Below are positions 53,444 to 63,351 of a stretch of 64,000 bases of DNA, piece by piece. The notes under the pieces are model-generated. The model made no database searches. It saw only the letters and a program-made list of their open reading frames with translations, and was not told the origin of the DNA. Numbering within the stretch: position 1 is the first letter of the stretch; every line of letters starts with the position of its first letter. The position numbers were made by a program, and so were the translations under genes. This stretch comes from Heliophilum fasciatum (GTDB lineage Bacteria > Bacillota > Desulfitobacteriia > Heliobacteriales > Heliobacteriaceae). The stretch is taken from positions 62,001 through 126,000 of the forward strand of contig NZ_SLXT01000003.1 of assembly GCF_004341395.1 (NCBI RefSeq). The letters are read 5' to 3'.

Positions 53444-56400
53444 TCAAACGATCGGTAGATCTTCATGGGCCTTGGGATCATAATTCGGTTTTACTTTCGC
53501 CAATGCCGCATACATGGCCGGCAACACGATCAAAGTCAACACCGTCGCCACGATGAGGCCACCGGCAATCGCCACGGCCATGGGGCCCCAGAAGATACTG
53601 GAGGCCAAGGGCACCATGGCTAATATGGCCGCCGCCGCCGTCAGCATGATCGGTCGAAACCGCATGATCGTCGCTTCGATGATGGCCACCCAGGGCGATA
53701 CACCGTTATGAACGAGGGTTTCAATCTGATCGATCAAAATCACCGAGTTGCGCATGATGATGCCGGCCAGCGCAAGAATGCCTAACTGCGCCACGAAGCC
53801 AAGGGGCTTGCCGGTAGCCAGCAACGACAGGCTGACCCCAATCAGCCCTAAGGGCGCCGTCAACAGCACCATGACCATCTTGGACATATTCTGCAGTTGG
53901 AACATCAATAAGAACATGATCACCACGATCATCATCGGAATCGTACTGCCTAACGTTTTCGATGCTTTGGCGCTATCCTCGGCCCCCCCGGCCAGTTCCA
54001 CAGTGTACCCTGCCGGCAGGTTCTCCCGGTATTCTTTTAAACGTTCATAAACCTGGAGCGTCGCATCGTTGCCGGTCGTGCCCGGGAGAATCAGCGCTTG
54101 TACGGTGATCGTCGGCTGCAGATTATAGCGCCAGATCAAACCGTCTTCGGCTTCATAGGTGATCTTGGCGATCTGCCCCAGGGGAACCGTTTTCCCGCCA
54201 CCGATATAGATATTTAATTGCTCCATCCGCGATAGATCCATGCGGTACGGTTCATCGGTGCGGAAGATGATCGCAAACTTTTGATCGCCTTCCCGGAACT
54301 CGGAAACAGGCATTCCCGATAGCTGCGCTTGTAAGGATTGGGCTAACTGCTGCTTGTCGATGCCCAGCATCCGGGCTTTTTGCGGATCCACCTGAAGACG
54401 AAGAACTTTGTTTTTCTCATACCAGTTAAAATTGACATCGTAGATATACGGATTTTCTTGCATCACCGTGCGAACATGTTCCGCCATCTCACGCACTTTG
54501 GCGTGGTCCGGTCCGGAGACGCGCATCATCACCGGATAGGGCGAAGGCGGTCCTAGCGCAATCACTTTCGTATTGATCCGGACATTTTCAAAGTCCTTCC
54601 GGCTCAGTTCGGTAATCTCTTGCTGCAGCTGATCACGAGCCGCCAGATCCTTCGTCACGATCACGAACTGCGCCACATTGGACGCATCCAAGACCGGATC
54701 GGCGACCAGTACAAAGCGCGGCGCCCCTTTACCGACATAGCTCGTAAAGTTAACCACGTTGGGATGATCTTTGATGTGGTCATTGAGCTTGAGCACCGCT
54801 TGTTCCGTCGCTTGCAGGGATGCTCCTTGCGGCAAGGTCATATCGACGATCAATTCCGGGCGCGTAGAGTTCGGAAAAAATTCCGACTTCACAAACCCCA
54901 TGAGATAAATCGAACTGCCAAAAACGATCACCGTGGCGCCGATGACGCTCCAACGGCGCAAGAGTGTCCATTCCAGGATTCGGCGAAAAGCCCGGTAAAA
55001 GGGCGTATTATAAACCTGATCATAATCCTGTTCTTTTTTATGAAAATTAAGCCACTTGTACCCGAGCAACGGGGTCACCGTTCCGGCCACCAGCCACGAT
55101 AAGATCAGCGATGCCGTAACCACCCAAAAAATGCTGCCGACGAACTCCGACGCCGAGCCGGTGGAAAAACCGACCGGCATAAAGCCGGCACAAGTGACCA
55201 GGGCACCGATGAGCCGCGGAAAAGCGGTGGCTGTGAAGGAATAACTTGCCGCTTTGGCTTTTTCCATGCCTTGTTCCAGTTTCACATGCATCGTTTCGAT
55301 GGTAATGATCGCATCATCGACCAGCAAACCGAGGGCGATGATCAGTGCGCCCAAGGAGATATTGTGCAACTGAATCCCGGTCAGCTTCATAACGACAATC
55401 AGCGCCGCGACGACCATGGGGATACTCAACGCGACAATCATGCCGGCGCGTAGACCTAAGCTGATAAAACAAACGACAAGCACGATGACGAGGGCTTCCA
55501 CCAAGGTATCGACAAACTCATTGATCGACTCTTTGACGACCTCTGGTTGGTCGGCCACTTTATGGATTTCCAATCCCACCGGCAAGTCACGTTTGATCTT
55601 GGCGACTGTTTTGTCCAGTTCTTCACCGAGCGTCAGGACGTTACCGCCGGTTTCCATGGAGACCGTTAAGCCGATGGCCGGTTCGCCGTTGTAATACATC
55701 TTGGGATCGGACGGCTCGACATAACTGCGCTCGACCGTGGCGATATCGCCAAGACGGAAAATGCGATCATTGGTGCGAATCATCAGGTTGCGGATACTGT
55801 CGATATCTTCAAAATAGCCACTGATGCGCAAGTTGACATTATCGGTGGTCGTTTCAATCATCCCGGCGGCGTCCACCGAGTTCTGGTTGCGCAAGCTGTA
55901 GGCGATCAGCGCCGGATCGATTCCCAGCTGCGCCAGCTTCGTATTTTCCACCTCAATATAGATGGCTTCGCGCTGCACCCCGATCAGTTCGACCTTACCA
56001 ACCGCATCGACTTGTAAAAGCGTCTGCCGGATTTGCTCCGCCTTTTGCCGGACTTCTTCCATGGTAAAACCATCGGAGGTCAGGGCGTAGATCGTTCCGA
56101 ACACATCACCGAAGCGATCATTAAACATCGGGGGGTAAACGCCTTGCGGGAGGGTGCCGGCCATATCATTGACAATATTGCGCACTTCGATCCAAATCGG
56201 CCGGACATCCTTTTCCATGACCGTGTCTTTAAGCCGGAGGTAGATGACCGACTGCCCCGGCTTGGAATTGCTGCGAATCACATCCACGTTAGGTGTATCT
56301 TGCAGCTTTTTTTCGATTTTATCAGTGACCTGTTGCTCCACTTCCTTCGCCGATGCACCGGGCCAAACGGTGACGACGACCATCTCACGGATCACAAAGT

Positions 56401-56533
56401 CGGGAAATTCGGAGCGGCCCAACTGGTTGTAGGAGATGATCCCCATCGCGAACAGGACGATCATGAGAAAATAGACCATCTGGCGGTGTTTCAGTGCCCA
56501 TTCACTGAGGTTAAAGCCTTTGAACCTGTTCAT
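53444..56533 (-). CDS. RND-family efflux transporter (AcrB/MexB-like)
   Basis: 1029-aa HAE1-type resistance-nodulation-division pump. Twelve predicted helices with two large extracytoplasmic loops; the proton-relay acidic pair is visible in LGLLVDDAIITIETM and the N-terminal start WALKHRQMVYFLM is typical. Overlaps the adaptor stop by 4 bp. RND pumps without an outer-membrane partner occur in several Clostridia; no TolC-like gene is in the window. Confidence 0.95.
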   Translation of the reverse strand: MNRFKGFNLSEWALKHRQMVYFLMIVLFAMGIISYNQLGRSEFPDFVIREMVVVTVWPGASAKEVEQQVTDKIEKKLQDTPNVDVIRSNSKPGQSVIYLRLKDTVMEKDVRPIWIEVRNIVNDMAGTLPQGVYPPMFNDRFGDVFGTIYALTSDGFTMEEVRQKAEQIRQTLLQVDAVGKVELIGVQREAIYIEVENTKLAQLGIDPALIAYSLRNQNSVDAAGMIETTTDNVNLRISGYFEDIDSIRNLMIRTNDRIFRLGDIATVERSYVEPSDPKMYYNGEPAIGLTVSMETGGNVLTLGEELDKTVAKIKRDLPVGLEIHKVADQPEVVKESINEFVDTLVEALVIVLVVCFISLGLRAGMIVALSIPMVVAALIVVMKLTGIQLHNISLGALIIALGLLVDDAIITIETMHVKLEQGMEKAKAASYSFTATAFPRLIGALVTCAGFMPVGFSTGSASEFVGSIFWVVTASLILSWLVAGTVTPLLGYKWLNFHKKEQDYDQVYNTPFYRAFRRILEWTLLRRWSVIGATVIVFGSSIYLMGFVKSEFFPNSTRPELIVDMTLPQGASLQATEQAVLKLNDHIKDHPNVVNFTSYVGKGAPRFVLVADPVLDASNVAQFVIVTKDLAARDQLQQEITELSRKDFENVRINTKVIALGPPSPYPVMMRVSGPDHAKVREMAEHVRTVMQENPYIYDVNFNWYEKNKVLRLQVDPQKARMLGIDKQQLAQSLQAQLSGMPVSEFREGDQKFAIIFRTDEPYRMDLSRMEQLNIYIGGGKTVPLGQIAKITYEAEDGLIWRYNLQPTITVQALILPGTTGNDATLQVYERLKEYRENLPAGYTVELAGGAEDSAKASKTLGSTIPMMIVVIMFLLMFQLQNMSKMVMVLLTAPLGLIGVSLSLLATGKPLGFVAQLGILALAGIIMRNSVILIDQIETLVHNGVSPWVAIIEATIMRFRPIMLTAAAAILAMVPLASSIFWGPMAVAIAGGLIVATVLTLIVLPAMYAALAKVKPNYDPKAHEDLPIV

Positions 56534-57624
56534 TGCCCGCCTCCCGTAGTCACGCGAACGGCTTGGCCGGGCTGCAACTTATGCACACCGGCCGTAACGA
56601 CAGTCTCGCCATCGTTCAGGCCCTCGAGAACTTCCACCTTGTTGTCCATGACCGTGCCTACCTTAATCGGCCGCAGATGGACCACATTGTCTTGGACCAC
56701 CCAAACGGACGAATCATTGCCTGTCTGGTAGATCGATGATAAGGGGACAGTGATCGTCGAAGACGGATTGGCCGGATAAACCTCCACGGTGGCCGACATG
56801 CCGTATTTCACTGCTTGCGGCAAGTTAGGGCTGCTGATTTTCACTTGATATGTACGGGTGGCCTTGTCTGCCACGGGGGAAATATCGCGGATCACGCCAT
56901 CAACCGTCACGTCCGGTAAGGCCCAAAATTTGATTTTGATCTTCCCGGCATTTTGCATGTCGGCTAATTGCCGTTCCGGCACATCGATGGCCACTTCCCG
57001 TTCATTGTCCAACACCAGCGTAAGCACATCGGAACCGGGGTGATTGGGGTTGATCACCTGGCCCACTTCCCCGCGGATCGCCGAGACAATGCCGCTCGCC
57101 GGAGCCACTAAGCGTCCGTAATGGACTTGATTCTTCGTTCGCTCCAACCCTGATTGGGCTTGTTTCAGTTGTTCAGCCGTAATATCCCGTGCTGTCTGTA
57201 AGGAGTCCACTTCCACATTGCTGACCGCACCGCTTTGGAGCAACAATTGATACCGCTGCAGATTCTCTTCGGCCAGTTGCAAGTTCGATTGAATGGCCGC
57301 GATGTTGGCTTCTTGAGTGACTACGTCTTGCTGCAAATCGGTGGTATCGATTTCCATCAGGAGGTCCCCGGCCTGGACCACATCGCCGACTTCCACATAA
57401 CGCTTGGTAATTTTGCCGCCCACCTGAAAGCTAAGGCGGCTTTCATTGCGGCCGATCACTTCACCGGCATAAACGATGGGTGTGCCTTCCGTATTGCTGG
57501 CAACCACTTTGGTGCGCACCGGCGGTATTTCTTCTTTGGCGGGAGGTTCTTGCTGGGTACAACCGGCGGCCAAGATACCAAAAACCAGAACGATGGGCAT
57601 GACTTTTTTCGTGAGCCTTTTCAA
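56530..57624 (-). CDS. RND efflux adaptor (periplasmic-adaptor/HlyD family lipoprotein)
   Basis: 364 aa. Lipoprotein signal with lipobox AAGC (VLVFGILAAGCTQQ), lipoyl-like halves around an alpha-helical hairpin (DLQQDVVTQEANIAAIQSNLQLAEENL and partner), beta-barrel and membrane-proximal domain. AGGAGG lies 7 nt before a TTG at 57624; the ATG at 57681 lies inside the operator and is not used. First gene of the operon adaptor-pump-TetR. Confidence 0.92.
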   Translation of the reverse strand: MKRLTKKVMPIVLVFGILAAGCTQQEPPAKEEIPPVRTKVVASNTEGTPIVYAGEVIGRNESRLSFQVGGKITKRYVEVGDVVQAGDLLMEIDTTDLQQDVVTQEANIAAIQSNLQLAEENLQRYQLLLQSGAVSNVEVDSLQTARDITAEQLKQAQSGLERTKNQVHYGRLVAPASGIVSAIRGEVGQVINPNHPGSDVLTLVLDNEREVAIDVPERQLADMQNAGKIKIKFWALPDVTVDGVIRDISPVADKATRTYQVKISSPNLPQAVKYGMSATVEVYPANPSSTITVPLSSIYQTGNDSSVWVVQDNVVHLRPIKVGTVMDNKVEVLEGLNDGETVVTAGVHKLQPGQAVRVTTGGGQ

Positions 57625-57661
57625 TGCATTCCCTCCTGATGTTAACCCCAACAGATTCAAC

Positions 57662-57716
57662 GACTGACTGAAGTCAGTCATTGAAAGATTGTACTCGACC
57701 CCTTGCCCATCGTCAA
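57662..57716 (-). promoter_or_regulatory. Promoter and palindromic operator of the RND operon
   Basis: On the minus strand TTGACG (57711-57716) and TACAAT (57688-57693) are exactly 17 bp apart, a near-ideal sigma-A promoter. Just downstream of the expected start point lies an 18-bp palindrome with half-sites GACTGACT and AGTCAGTC separated by two bases (57662-57679), a typical TetR-family operator position for blocking transcription. Confidence 0.82.
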
Positions 57717-57751
57717 TAGGGATGGTGACAAATCACCAACGTGACTGGTAT

Positions 57752-57793
57752 AAAAGAAGCTCCGGCAAGCCTTTGGCCCACCGGAGCTTCTTA
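57752..57793 (-). terminator. Terminator after rnhA
   Basis: Stem GAAGCTCCGG/CCGGAGCTTC with a 15-nt loop, followed on the minus strand by TTTTA. Confidence 0.75.
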
Positions 57794-57851
57794 AACATCA
57801 TTTGCCGATCGCTGGTTCGTTTCCTTCGTTCCCCGTGGCTTCCCAACCACC

Positions 57852-58340
57852 TCAGCGCACCAGCCCACGCTCATCGACGGCCAGATTGCCGCCGCGAATC
57901 GCCGCCGTGGCTAATTGGTCACAGCGCTCATTTTCCGGGTGCCCGGCATGGCCGCGGACCCAGTGAAACGCCACCTCGTGGCGCTCGGTCTGCTTTAAAA
58001 GGCGCACCCAAAGATCGGGGTTCATGGCCGGCTGCTTGCCGTCACGGGTCCAGCCCTTGGCGCGCCAGCGCTGCACCCAACCTTTGGTCATCGCATCGAC
58101 CAGATAGCGCGAATCACTGTACAGGTGTACCCGGCACGGTTCTTTCAGCGTTTCCAGTCCCACAATGGCCGCCATGATCTCCATGCGGTTGTTGGTCGTG
58201 TCGCGATAACCGCCAGACAACTCCCGGCGCTGACCTTGGAACTCCAAAACCACACCGAAGCCGCCGGGACCGGGATTGCCCGAACAAGCGCCGTCCGTAT
58301 AGATATTGACCGTTTTTTTTACCGCTACCGTTTCCGTCAT
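57852..58340 (-). CDS. rnhA: Ribonuclease HI
   Basis: 162 aa, degrades RNA in RNA-DNA hybrids. DEDD catalytic set: [16 protein letters not shown] (Asp), [11 protein letters not shown] (Glu), [11 protein letters not shown] (Asp) and ENERCDQLA (Asp). AGGAG precedes the ATG at 58340, preferred over the upstream ATG at 58364. Adjacent to adhE with 33 bp between. Confidence 0.95.
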   Translation of the reverse strand: MTETVAVKKTVNIYTDGACSGNPGPGGFGVVLEFQGQRRELSGGYRDTTNNRMEIMAAIVGLETLKEPCRVHLYSDSRYLVDAMTKGWVQRWRAKGWTRDGKQPAMNPDLWVRLLKQTERHEVAFHWVRGHAGHPENERCDQLATAAIRGGNLAVDERGLVR

Positions 58341-58373
58341 GATTCCAGGCTCCTCTGTCCCCATTCGCTAACG

Positions 58374-61034
58374 TTAGCCCTCGTAGGCGCGCAGCAGGAT
58401 CCCTTCCAGATCCTTGACCAGCGGCATTTGCGGGTTGCTGCCCGTACATTGATCATCAAAAGCCGTCTCGGCCAGCGCCGGCAGCCTATTCAAGAACGCC
58501 TGCCGATCGATCCCGCAAGCAGCCAAGTTCATGGGCAAATGCAACTGTTGCATCAACTTGCGCACCGCTTGGATTAGGCTCTGTACGCCTTCTTCTACCG
58601 ATGACGCCGGCAGCCCCAGGCTACGCGCCAGTTCGGCATACTTTTGATCGGCCACAAAGGTCTCGTAGTTCGGATAAGAAACAAACTTCTTCGGCTTGCC
58701 GGCATTATAGGCGATCACATAGGGCAGGAGCACGGCATTGGCCCGCCCATGGGGCAGATGAAACTCCGCACCGAGCGCATGAGCCAAGCTGTGGTTGATC
58801 CCCAAAAAGGCATTGGTAAAGGCCATGCCGGCCATCGTCGAGGCGTGATGCATCTTTTCCCGAGCCAGACGATCGTCGCCATGGGCAAAAGCCCGCGGCA
58901 GGTAATCAAAGGTCATCTGGATTGCCTTAGCGGCCAGCGCATCGGTAAAGTCTGACGCCAAGACCGACACATAGGCTTCGATGGCATGGGTGAGCACATC
59001 CATGCCCGTATCGGCCGTCACCGCCGGCGGCACCGTCATGACAAACTCCGGATCGAGAATGGCCACATCGGGCGTCAACTGGTAATCGGCCAAAGGGAAC
59101 TTGAGATTTTGCCGCCGGTCACTGATCACCGTAAAGGAAGTCACTTCCGAGCCGGTGCCGGACGTCGTCGGAATGGCCACCATCTTGGCTTTGAGCCCCA
59201 GTTTGGGAAACTTAAAGACGCGCTTGCGAATGTCCATGAACTTCAGCCGCAGCGCATCAAAGTCCACATCGGGATGCTCGTAAAACAGCCACATCCCCTT
59301 AGCCGCATCCATGGCCGACCCACCGCCGAGGGCGATGATCACGTCCGGCTGAAACTGCGCCATCATGGCGGCGCCTTTTTGGACCGTTTCCAGCGACGGA
59401 TCGGGCTCGACGTCGGCAAAAATTTCACAATGGACATACTGCTTGCGCTTACGCAGGTAGTAAAGCACCTTGTCAATCATGCCGGCCTTGGCCATGTACG
59501 GGTCCGAGACGATAAAGGCCCGGCTGATCTCCGGCATATCCTCCAAGTACTCTGTCGAGCCAAAGCGGAAATAAATTTTTTCAGGAATCTTAAACCACTG
59601 CATCTGCGCCTTCCTTGCGGTCATACGTTTGCGGTTGATGAGATTGACTGCCGAGACATTGGCCGTCGTCGAGTTGCTGCCAAAAGAACCGCAGCCCAGT
59701 GTCAGCGACGGCATGTTGGTGTTGTAAATATCGCCGATGGCACCGTGAGTGGCCGGCGAATTGATCATGATCCGCCCCGTCTTAATCCGCCGCGAGAACT
59801 CGTCGATCACCGCTTGATCTTGCGAGTGAATGACGGCCGAATGACCCATGCCGCCGAACTCGACCATCTCCTCGGCGCGGCGGATTCCATCCACAGCGCC
59901 ATCGACCACATAGTAGGCCAAGATGGGGCTTAATTTTTCCCGCGATAAGGGGTATTCCGGGCCGACCCCTTCCAACCGGGCCAGCAAGATTTTCGTCCCC
60001 TCCGGCACCTTGATCCCCGCCCATTCGGCAATCGTCGTCGCCGCTTGACCGACAATGCGCGAATTGATCTGGCCCCGCGTCGGGTCATGCACCAGTTGCT
60101 CTAACTTGGCTTGCTCCTCCGGCGAAAGAAAATAACAGCCATGGGCTTGCATCGACGCTTCAAACGCTTCAGCCAGGACCCGATCGACGATCACAGCCTG
60201 CTCCGATGCGCAGATCATCCCGTTATCAAAGGTCTTGGACATGATCAGATCAGTAATCGCCCGCTCCAAGTTGGCCGTCTTTTCAATGTAACAAGGCACG
60301 TTGCCGGGACCGACGCCCAGCGCCGGTTTACCGGTGCTGTAGGCCGCCCGGACCATGCCGGAGCCGCCGGTCGCCAGGACCAGCGAAATGCCCCGGTGGT
60401 TCATCAGCGCCTGCGTCGCCGCCTGCGACGGCTGTTCAATCCACTGAATACAGTCTTGCGGTGCGCCGGCGGCAATGGCCGCATCGCGGACGATGCGCGC
60501 CGCTTCCACACTGCAGCGCTGCGACGAAGGATGAAAACCAAAGATGATCGGGTTACGGGTCTTCATGGCGATGATCGACTTAAACAGCGTCGTCGAGGTA
60601 GGGTTAGTCACCGGCGTAATCCCGGCGATCACACCGACCGGTTCGGCCACTTCCACATAGCCGTCAAAACGGTTTTCCTGGATCACGCCGACGGTCTTAT
60701 CATATTTGATGCTGTGGTACACATACTCCGAAGCGAACATGTTTTTGGTGACCTTGTCCTCATAGACGCCGCGCCCCGTTTCTTCAATGGCCATGTGCGC
60801 CAGGTGCCGATGCGCTTCCAGGCCGGCCATGGCCATCGCTTTAACGATGGTATCCACCTGCTCCTGATTGAGTTGCATCATGGCATCGAGTGCTCGGTAG
60901 GCATTATCGACAAGTCCCGCCAGATAACGATCCAGCACTGCAGCTTCCGCCGTAGCAGCGTCGGTTCCTTGCGGCGTTCCTTGCAGCGTTCCTTCTGGCT
61001 TCTCTTTCGTCACCACGGTTCTTTCTTTACTCAA
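58374..61034 (-). CDS. adhE: AdhE, bifunctional acetaldehyde-CoA/alcohol dehydrogenase
   Basis: 886 aa. N-terminal CoA-acylating aldehyde dehydrogenase (catalytic Cys in NGMICASEQAVI), linker, and C-terminal iron-dependent alcohol dehydrogenase (IIALGGGSAMDAAKGMW; metal site with HALGAEFHLPHG). Forms ethanol from acetyl-CoA during fermentation. An N-terminal extension of about 25 residues is rich in Gly/Thr/Gln. TTG start at 61034 (8 nt from AGGAGG), as the frame is open to an ATG at 61070. Confidence 0.95.
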   Translation of the reverse strand: MSKERTVVTKEKPEGTLQGTPQGTDAATAEAAVLDRYLAGLVDNAYRALDAMMQLNQEQVDTIVKAMAMAGLEAHRHLAHMAIEETGRGVYEDKVTKNMFASEYVYHSIKYDKTVGVIQENRFDGYVEVAEPVGVIAGITPVTNPTSTTLFKSIIAMKTRNPIIFGFHPSSQRCSVEAARIVRDAAIAAGAPQDCIQWIEQPSQAATQALMNHRGISLVLATGGSGMVRAAYSTGKPALGVGPGNVPCYIEKTANLERAITDLIMSKTFDNGMICASEQAVIVDRVLAEAFEASMQAHGCYFLSPEEQAKLEQLVHDPTRGQINSRIVGQAATTIAEWAGIKVPEGTKILLARLEGVGPEYPLSREKLSPILAYYVVDGAVDGIRRAEEMVEFGGMGHSAVIHSQDQAVIDEFSRRIKTGRIMINSPATHGAIGDIYNTNMPSLTLGCGSFGSNSTTANVSAVNLINRKRMTARKAQMQWFKIPEKIYFRFGSTEYLEDMPEISRAFIVSDPYMAKAGMIDKVLYYLRKRKQYVHCEIFADVEPDPSLETVQKGAAMMAQFQPDVIIALGGGSAMDAAKGMWLFYEHPDVDFDALRLKFMDIRKRVFKFPKLGLKAKMVAIPTTSGTGSEVTSFTVISDRRQNLKFPLADYQLTPDVAILDPEFVMTVPPAVTADTGMDVLTHAIEAYVSVLASDFTDALAAKAIQMTFDYLPRAFAHGDDRLAREKMHHASTMAGMAFTNAFLGINHSLAHALGAEFHLPHGRANAVLLPYVIAYNAGKPKKFVSYPNYETFVADQKYAELARSLGLPASSVEEGVQSLIQAVRKLMQQLHLPMNLAACGIDRQAFLNRLPALAETAFDDQCTGSNPQMPLVKDLEGILLRAYEG

Positions 61035-61071
61035 CAAGTTAACCTCCTTCAGCGATCGGCTAGCAACCATC

Positions 61072-61210
61072 GTGGCGGCTCAACCGCCACCTATCTCCAT
61101 CGTGCCCCAACATCCCATAAAAAAAGACCGATGCCCGCAAAGTTGCTCGATCGATGTTGCTTGGGTAGAATTAACATCCTTATTATACACAGTCCCGCTT
61201 CCAGTGACTA
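61072..61210 (-). promoter_or_regulatory. adhE promoter and structured leader
   Basis: TATAAT (61182-61187) with a 17-bp spacer to a weak TAGTCA (61205-61210) gives a leader of about 140 nt. In it, a hairpin GATCGA/TCGGTC (61126-61152) followed by seven T resembles an intrinsic terminator, and a perfect 7-bp hairpin GTGGCGG/CCGCCAC (61072-61090) lies nearer the start codon. This suggests attenuation of adhE. The remaining 61211-61351 shows no gene. Confidence 0.5.
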
Positions 61211-61351
61211 CCGTCATTATTCCCGGAACCGTACCGCAAACACCACATCCGCCCACATCGGCCGCTCGGCATCGCCGACAGTTGCCGGCATTTCACGCCA
61301 CGCCAATTCGTCTGACCGTCATCAAATGACCACCTCCTCTTAACAAATTGG

Positions 61352-61360
61352 TGATATAAT
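61352..61360 (+). promoter_or_regulatory. Extended -10 promoter of the PAS histidine kinase gene
   Basis: TGATATAAT is an extended -10 element about 88 bp before the GTG start of the kinase. The -35 region is poor. Confidence 0.55.
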
Positions 61361-61447
61361 TGACCCAAAGCAATCCATTATTCAGACCCTGTAGCGTGGC
61401 TCTCCTTCCCTACACCATACCATACCAAACCAGAAAGGAGCAGTGGC

Positions 61448-62581
61448 GTGAATTCTTCAGTCAAGCATTCGCCCTCTTCTTCCGGGGAAATCCGTTTAAA
61501 ACGAATTATTGACCACACGCCGGTCGGTGTCTGCGTTACCGATGAAAAAGGCTTTTTCCGCTCGGTCAATCCGGCCTATTGCCGCATTTACGGGTACAGC
61601 CCCGAAGAATTGATCGGCCAGCACTTTACCGTCGTTGTGCCCCCGGAATCAAGGCAACTCTTGTGCGATCTGCATGAACGTTTTATGCATTATGGTTCGG
61701 AAATTCGCGGCGAATGGACCGTAATGAGCAAATCGGGTAAACAACTGACCGTCTTAGCCGAGGCGGCCTTGATCCACGATGTGGACGGGCAACCGCAAAA
61801 AGCCACCTTTGTCCTCGATATCTCCGATCGTAAACAAATGGAACAAGCATTACAAACCGCCAAAGAAGATGCCGAACGGGCCAACCGCTTTAAATCAGAA
61901 TTCCTTTCCCATATGAATCACGAATTGCGCACACCGCTCAACGCTATCTTAGGCTACACCCAGTTATTGGACTCCACCCTGGATGTTCCCCCTGCATCGG
62001 AAGAGCAGCGCCTGTTTACCCAGCATATTTTAAAATCCAGTTGGCACTTGCTTTCCCTGATCGATGATATACTTGATTTAGCCCGGATTGAAGCGGGCAA
62101 ACTGCCGATCCAGCTTACCCATATCCCCCTGGAATCGCTGCTTAACGAAGTACTTTCGATGTTAGCAGCCCAACCTAACAGCCACAACGTGGACGTGCAA
62201 CTCATCCCACCGGGACCGGATCAGCAAGTCTTTGCCGACATGACCCGTCTGAAACAAGTCCTGGTCAATCTTGGTTCCAACGCGATCAAATATAACCGCC
62301 CCGGCGGTACGGTCACCTTGCGGTGTGAGCGCCCCGACCCCACGCTCGTCCGTATCCTTGTGGAAGATACGGGCCCGGGAATCGACCCTGCCCAAATGCC
62401 CAACTTGTTTCGCCCCTTTGAACGCCTAGGTGCCGAAAAAACAACGATACCCGGTTCCGGCCTAGGCTTGAGCATTACGCAAAAACTCGTTCACCTGATG
62501 AACGGTTCCATCGGTGTTGACAGCCGGCTTGGCAAAGGCAGCGTTTTTTCCATTGATTTACCGGTAACAGGAGCTCCCTAG
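61448..62581 (+). CDS. PAS-domain sensor histidine kinase
   Basis: 377 aa, no membrane segment, so cytoplasmic. PAS domain about residues 18-130 (HTPVGVCVTDEKGFFRSVNPAYCRIYGYSPEELIGQHF), H-box HMNHELRTPLNAILGY, and an ATPase domain with N box LVNLGSNAIKYN, G1 VEDTGPGI and G2 PGSGLGLSI. GTG start behind AAAGGAG. No response regulator is adjacent, so it is an orphan here. Confidence 0.94.
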   Translation: MNSSVKHSPSSSGEIRLKRIIDHTPVGVCVTDEKGFFRSVNPAYCRIYGYSPEELIGQHFTVVVPPESRQLLCDLHERFMHYGSEIRGEWTVMSKSGKQLTVLAEAALIHDVDGQPQKATFVLDISDRKQMEQALQTAKEDAERANRFKSEFLSHMNHELRTPLNAILGYTQLLDSTLDVPPASEEQRLFTQHILKSSWHLLSLIDDILDLARIEAGKLPIQLTHIPLESLLNEVLSMLAAQPNSHNVDVQLIPPGPDQQVFADMTRLKQVLVNLGSNAIKYNRPGGTVTLRCERPDPTLVRILVEDTGPGIDPAQMPNLFRPFERLGAEKTTIPGSGLGLSITQKLVHLMNGSIGVDSRLGKGSVFSIDLPVTGAP

Positions 62582-62587
62582 GAAATC

Positions 62588-62634
62588 TAAAAAAACGGCT
62601 CAGAGAACCATTGATTCCCTGAGCCGTTTTTTTA
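62588..62634. terminator. Shared bidirectional terminator between the kinase and carbonic anhydrase genes
   Basis: Stem ACGGCTCAG/CTGAGCCGT with a 15-nt loop, flanked by seven A and seven T, so it works for both convergent genes. Confidence 0.9.
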
Positions 62635-63168
62635 TTGCCCCAACAAATAAAGCCGGTTATCTTCCAAACGATACAGCATCGGCGCAACAAGCACCCCGGG
62701 GTAGCGCGCCCGCAACCGCCCGGCTTCGCTAAGCACAAAATCCACTTCGTTGCCGATCTCAAACATGCTGGCAAAGCTGTTAAAGTGATCGGCCGCCATC
62801 GTTGCATCCCAACCAATATCGACAAGACCCTGGATAAAATCATCTTTTTTGGTCATTAAATGGACCATGCCGCAATGGTTATGCGCAATTAAGGCAATCG
62901 CGCGCACCCGCCCAACGCCGATCGCATAAGAAACCTTAAACTCACTGGAGCGCAAGTTCCCACCGCCGGTACGCAGGATATAGGCAAAGTTATCCGGAAT
63001 GTGCAACTGCTTGCGATTATCCATGCACATACCTACAAGCAATTGCGCTTCGACGTAGCGATCAAAAGGCCGGTTCAAATTATGATATTCCAGCAACCGC
63101 CCAATCGGTGTTTCCTGATAATGGGGATAAATGTCTTCGATCTGATTGACTCCAGCTATCGTCGCCAT
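62632..63168 (-). CDS. Beta-class carbonic anhydrase-like protein
   Basis: 178 aa. Zinc-site residues of the beta class are present: Cys48 with Asp50 and Arg52 (GMCMDNR), and His96/Cys99 (ALIAHNHCG). Between them is AYILRTGGGNLRSSEF. Interconverts CO2 and bicarbonate or is a close relative with another role. The two in-frame ATGs at 63171 and 63168 differ only by one codon; spacing to GGAG favours the second. Confidence 0.85.
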   Translation of the reverse strand: MATIAGVNQIEDIYPHYQETPIGRLLEYHNLNRPFDRYVEAQLLVGMCMDNRKQLHIPDNFAYILRTGGGNLRSSEFKVSYAIGVGRVRAIALIAHNHCGMVHLMTKKDDFIQGLVDIGWDATMAADHFNSFASMFEIGNEVDFVLSEAGRLRARYPGVLVAPMLYRLEDNRLYLLGQ

Positions 63169-63351
63169 CATTGCTCCACCCTTCTGCATCTTGGGATTGA
63201 CGTGCTTATGCTTCTATGACAAAAGATCATCCTCCATAAATTCGCGCTGTTCCTGCGCTTTCCTGCTATTCCTCCTCATCTTCTCCCCTATACAGGATTT
63301 TGTGCGATGCTGTCGAATTAAGGAAGCATTGAACTAAAGGGGGGGATATCG

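Noticed and set aside
58986-59933. Open frame of 315 codons on the plus strand
   Set aside because: Antisense to adhE; no start signals, no domain.
60111-61343. Long open frame (410 codons) on the plus strand
   Set aside because: It lies antisense over adhE and its leader; the His/Arg-rich composition without domains is typical of the frame opposite a GC-rich coding gene.
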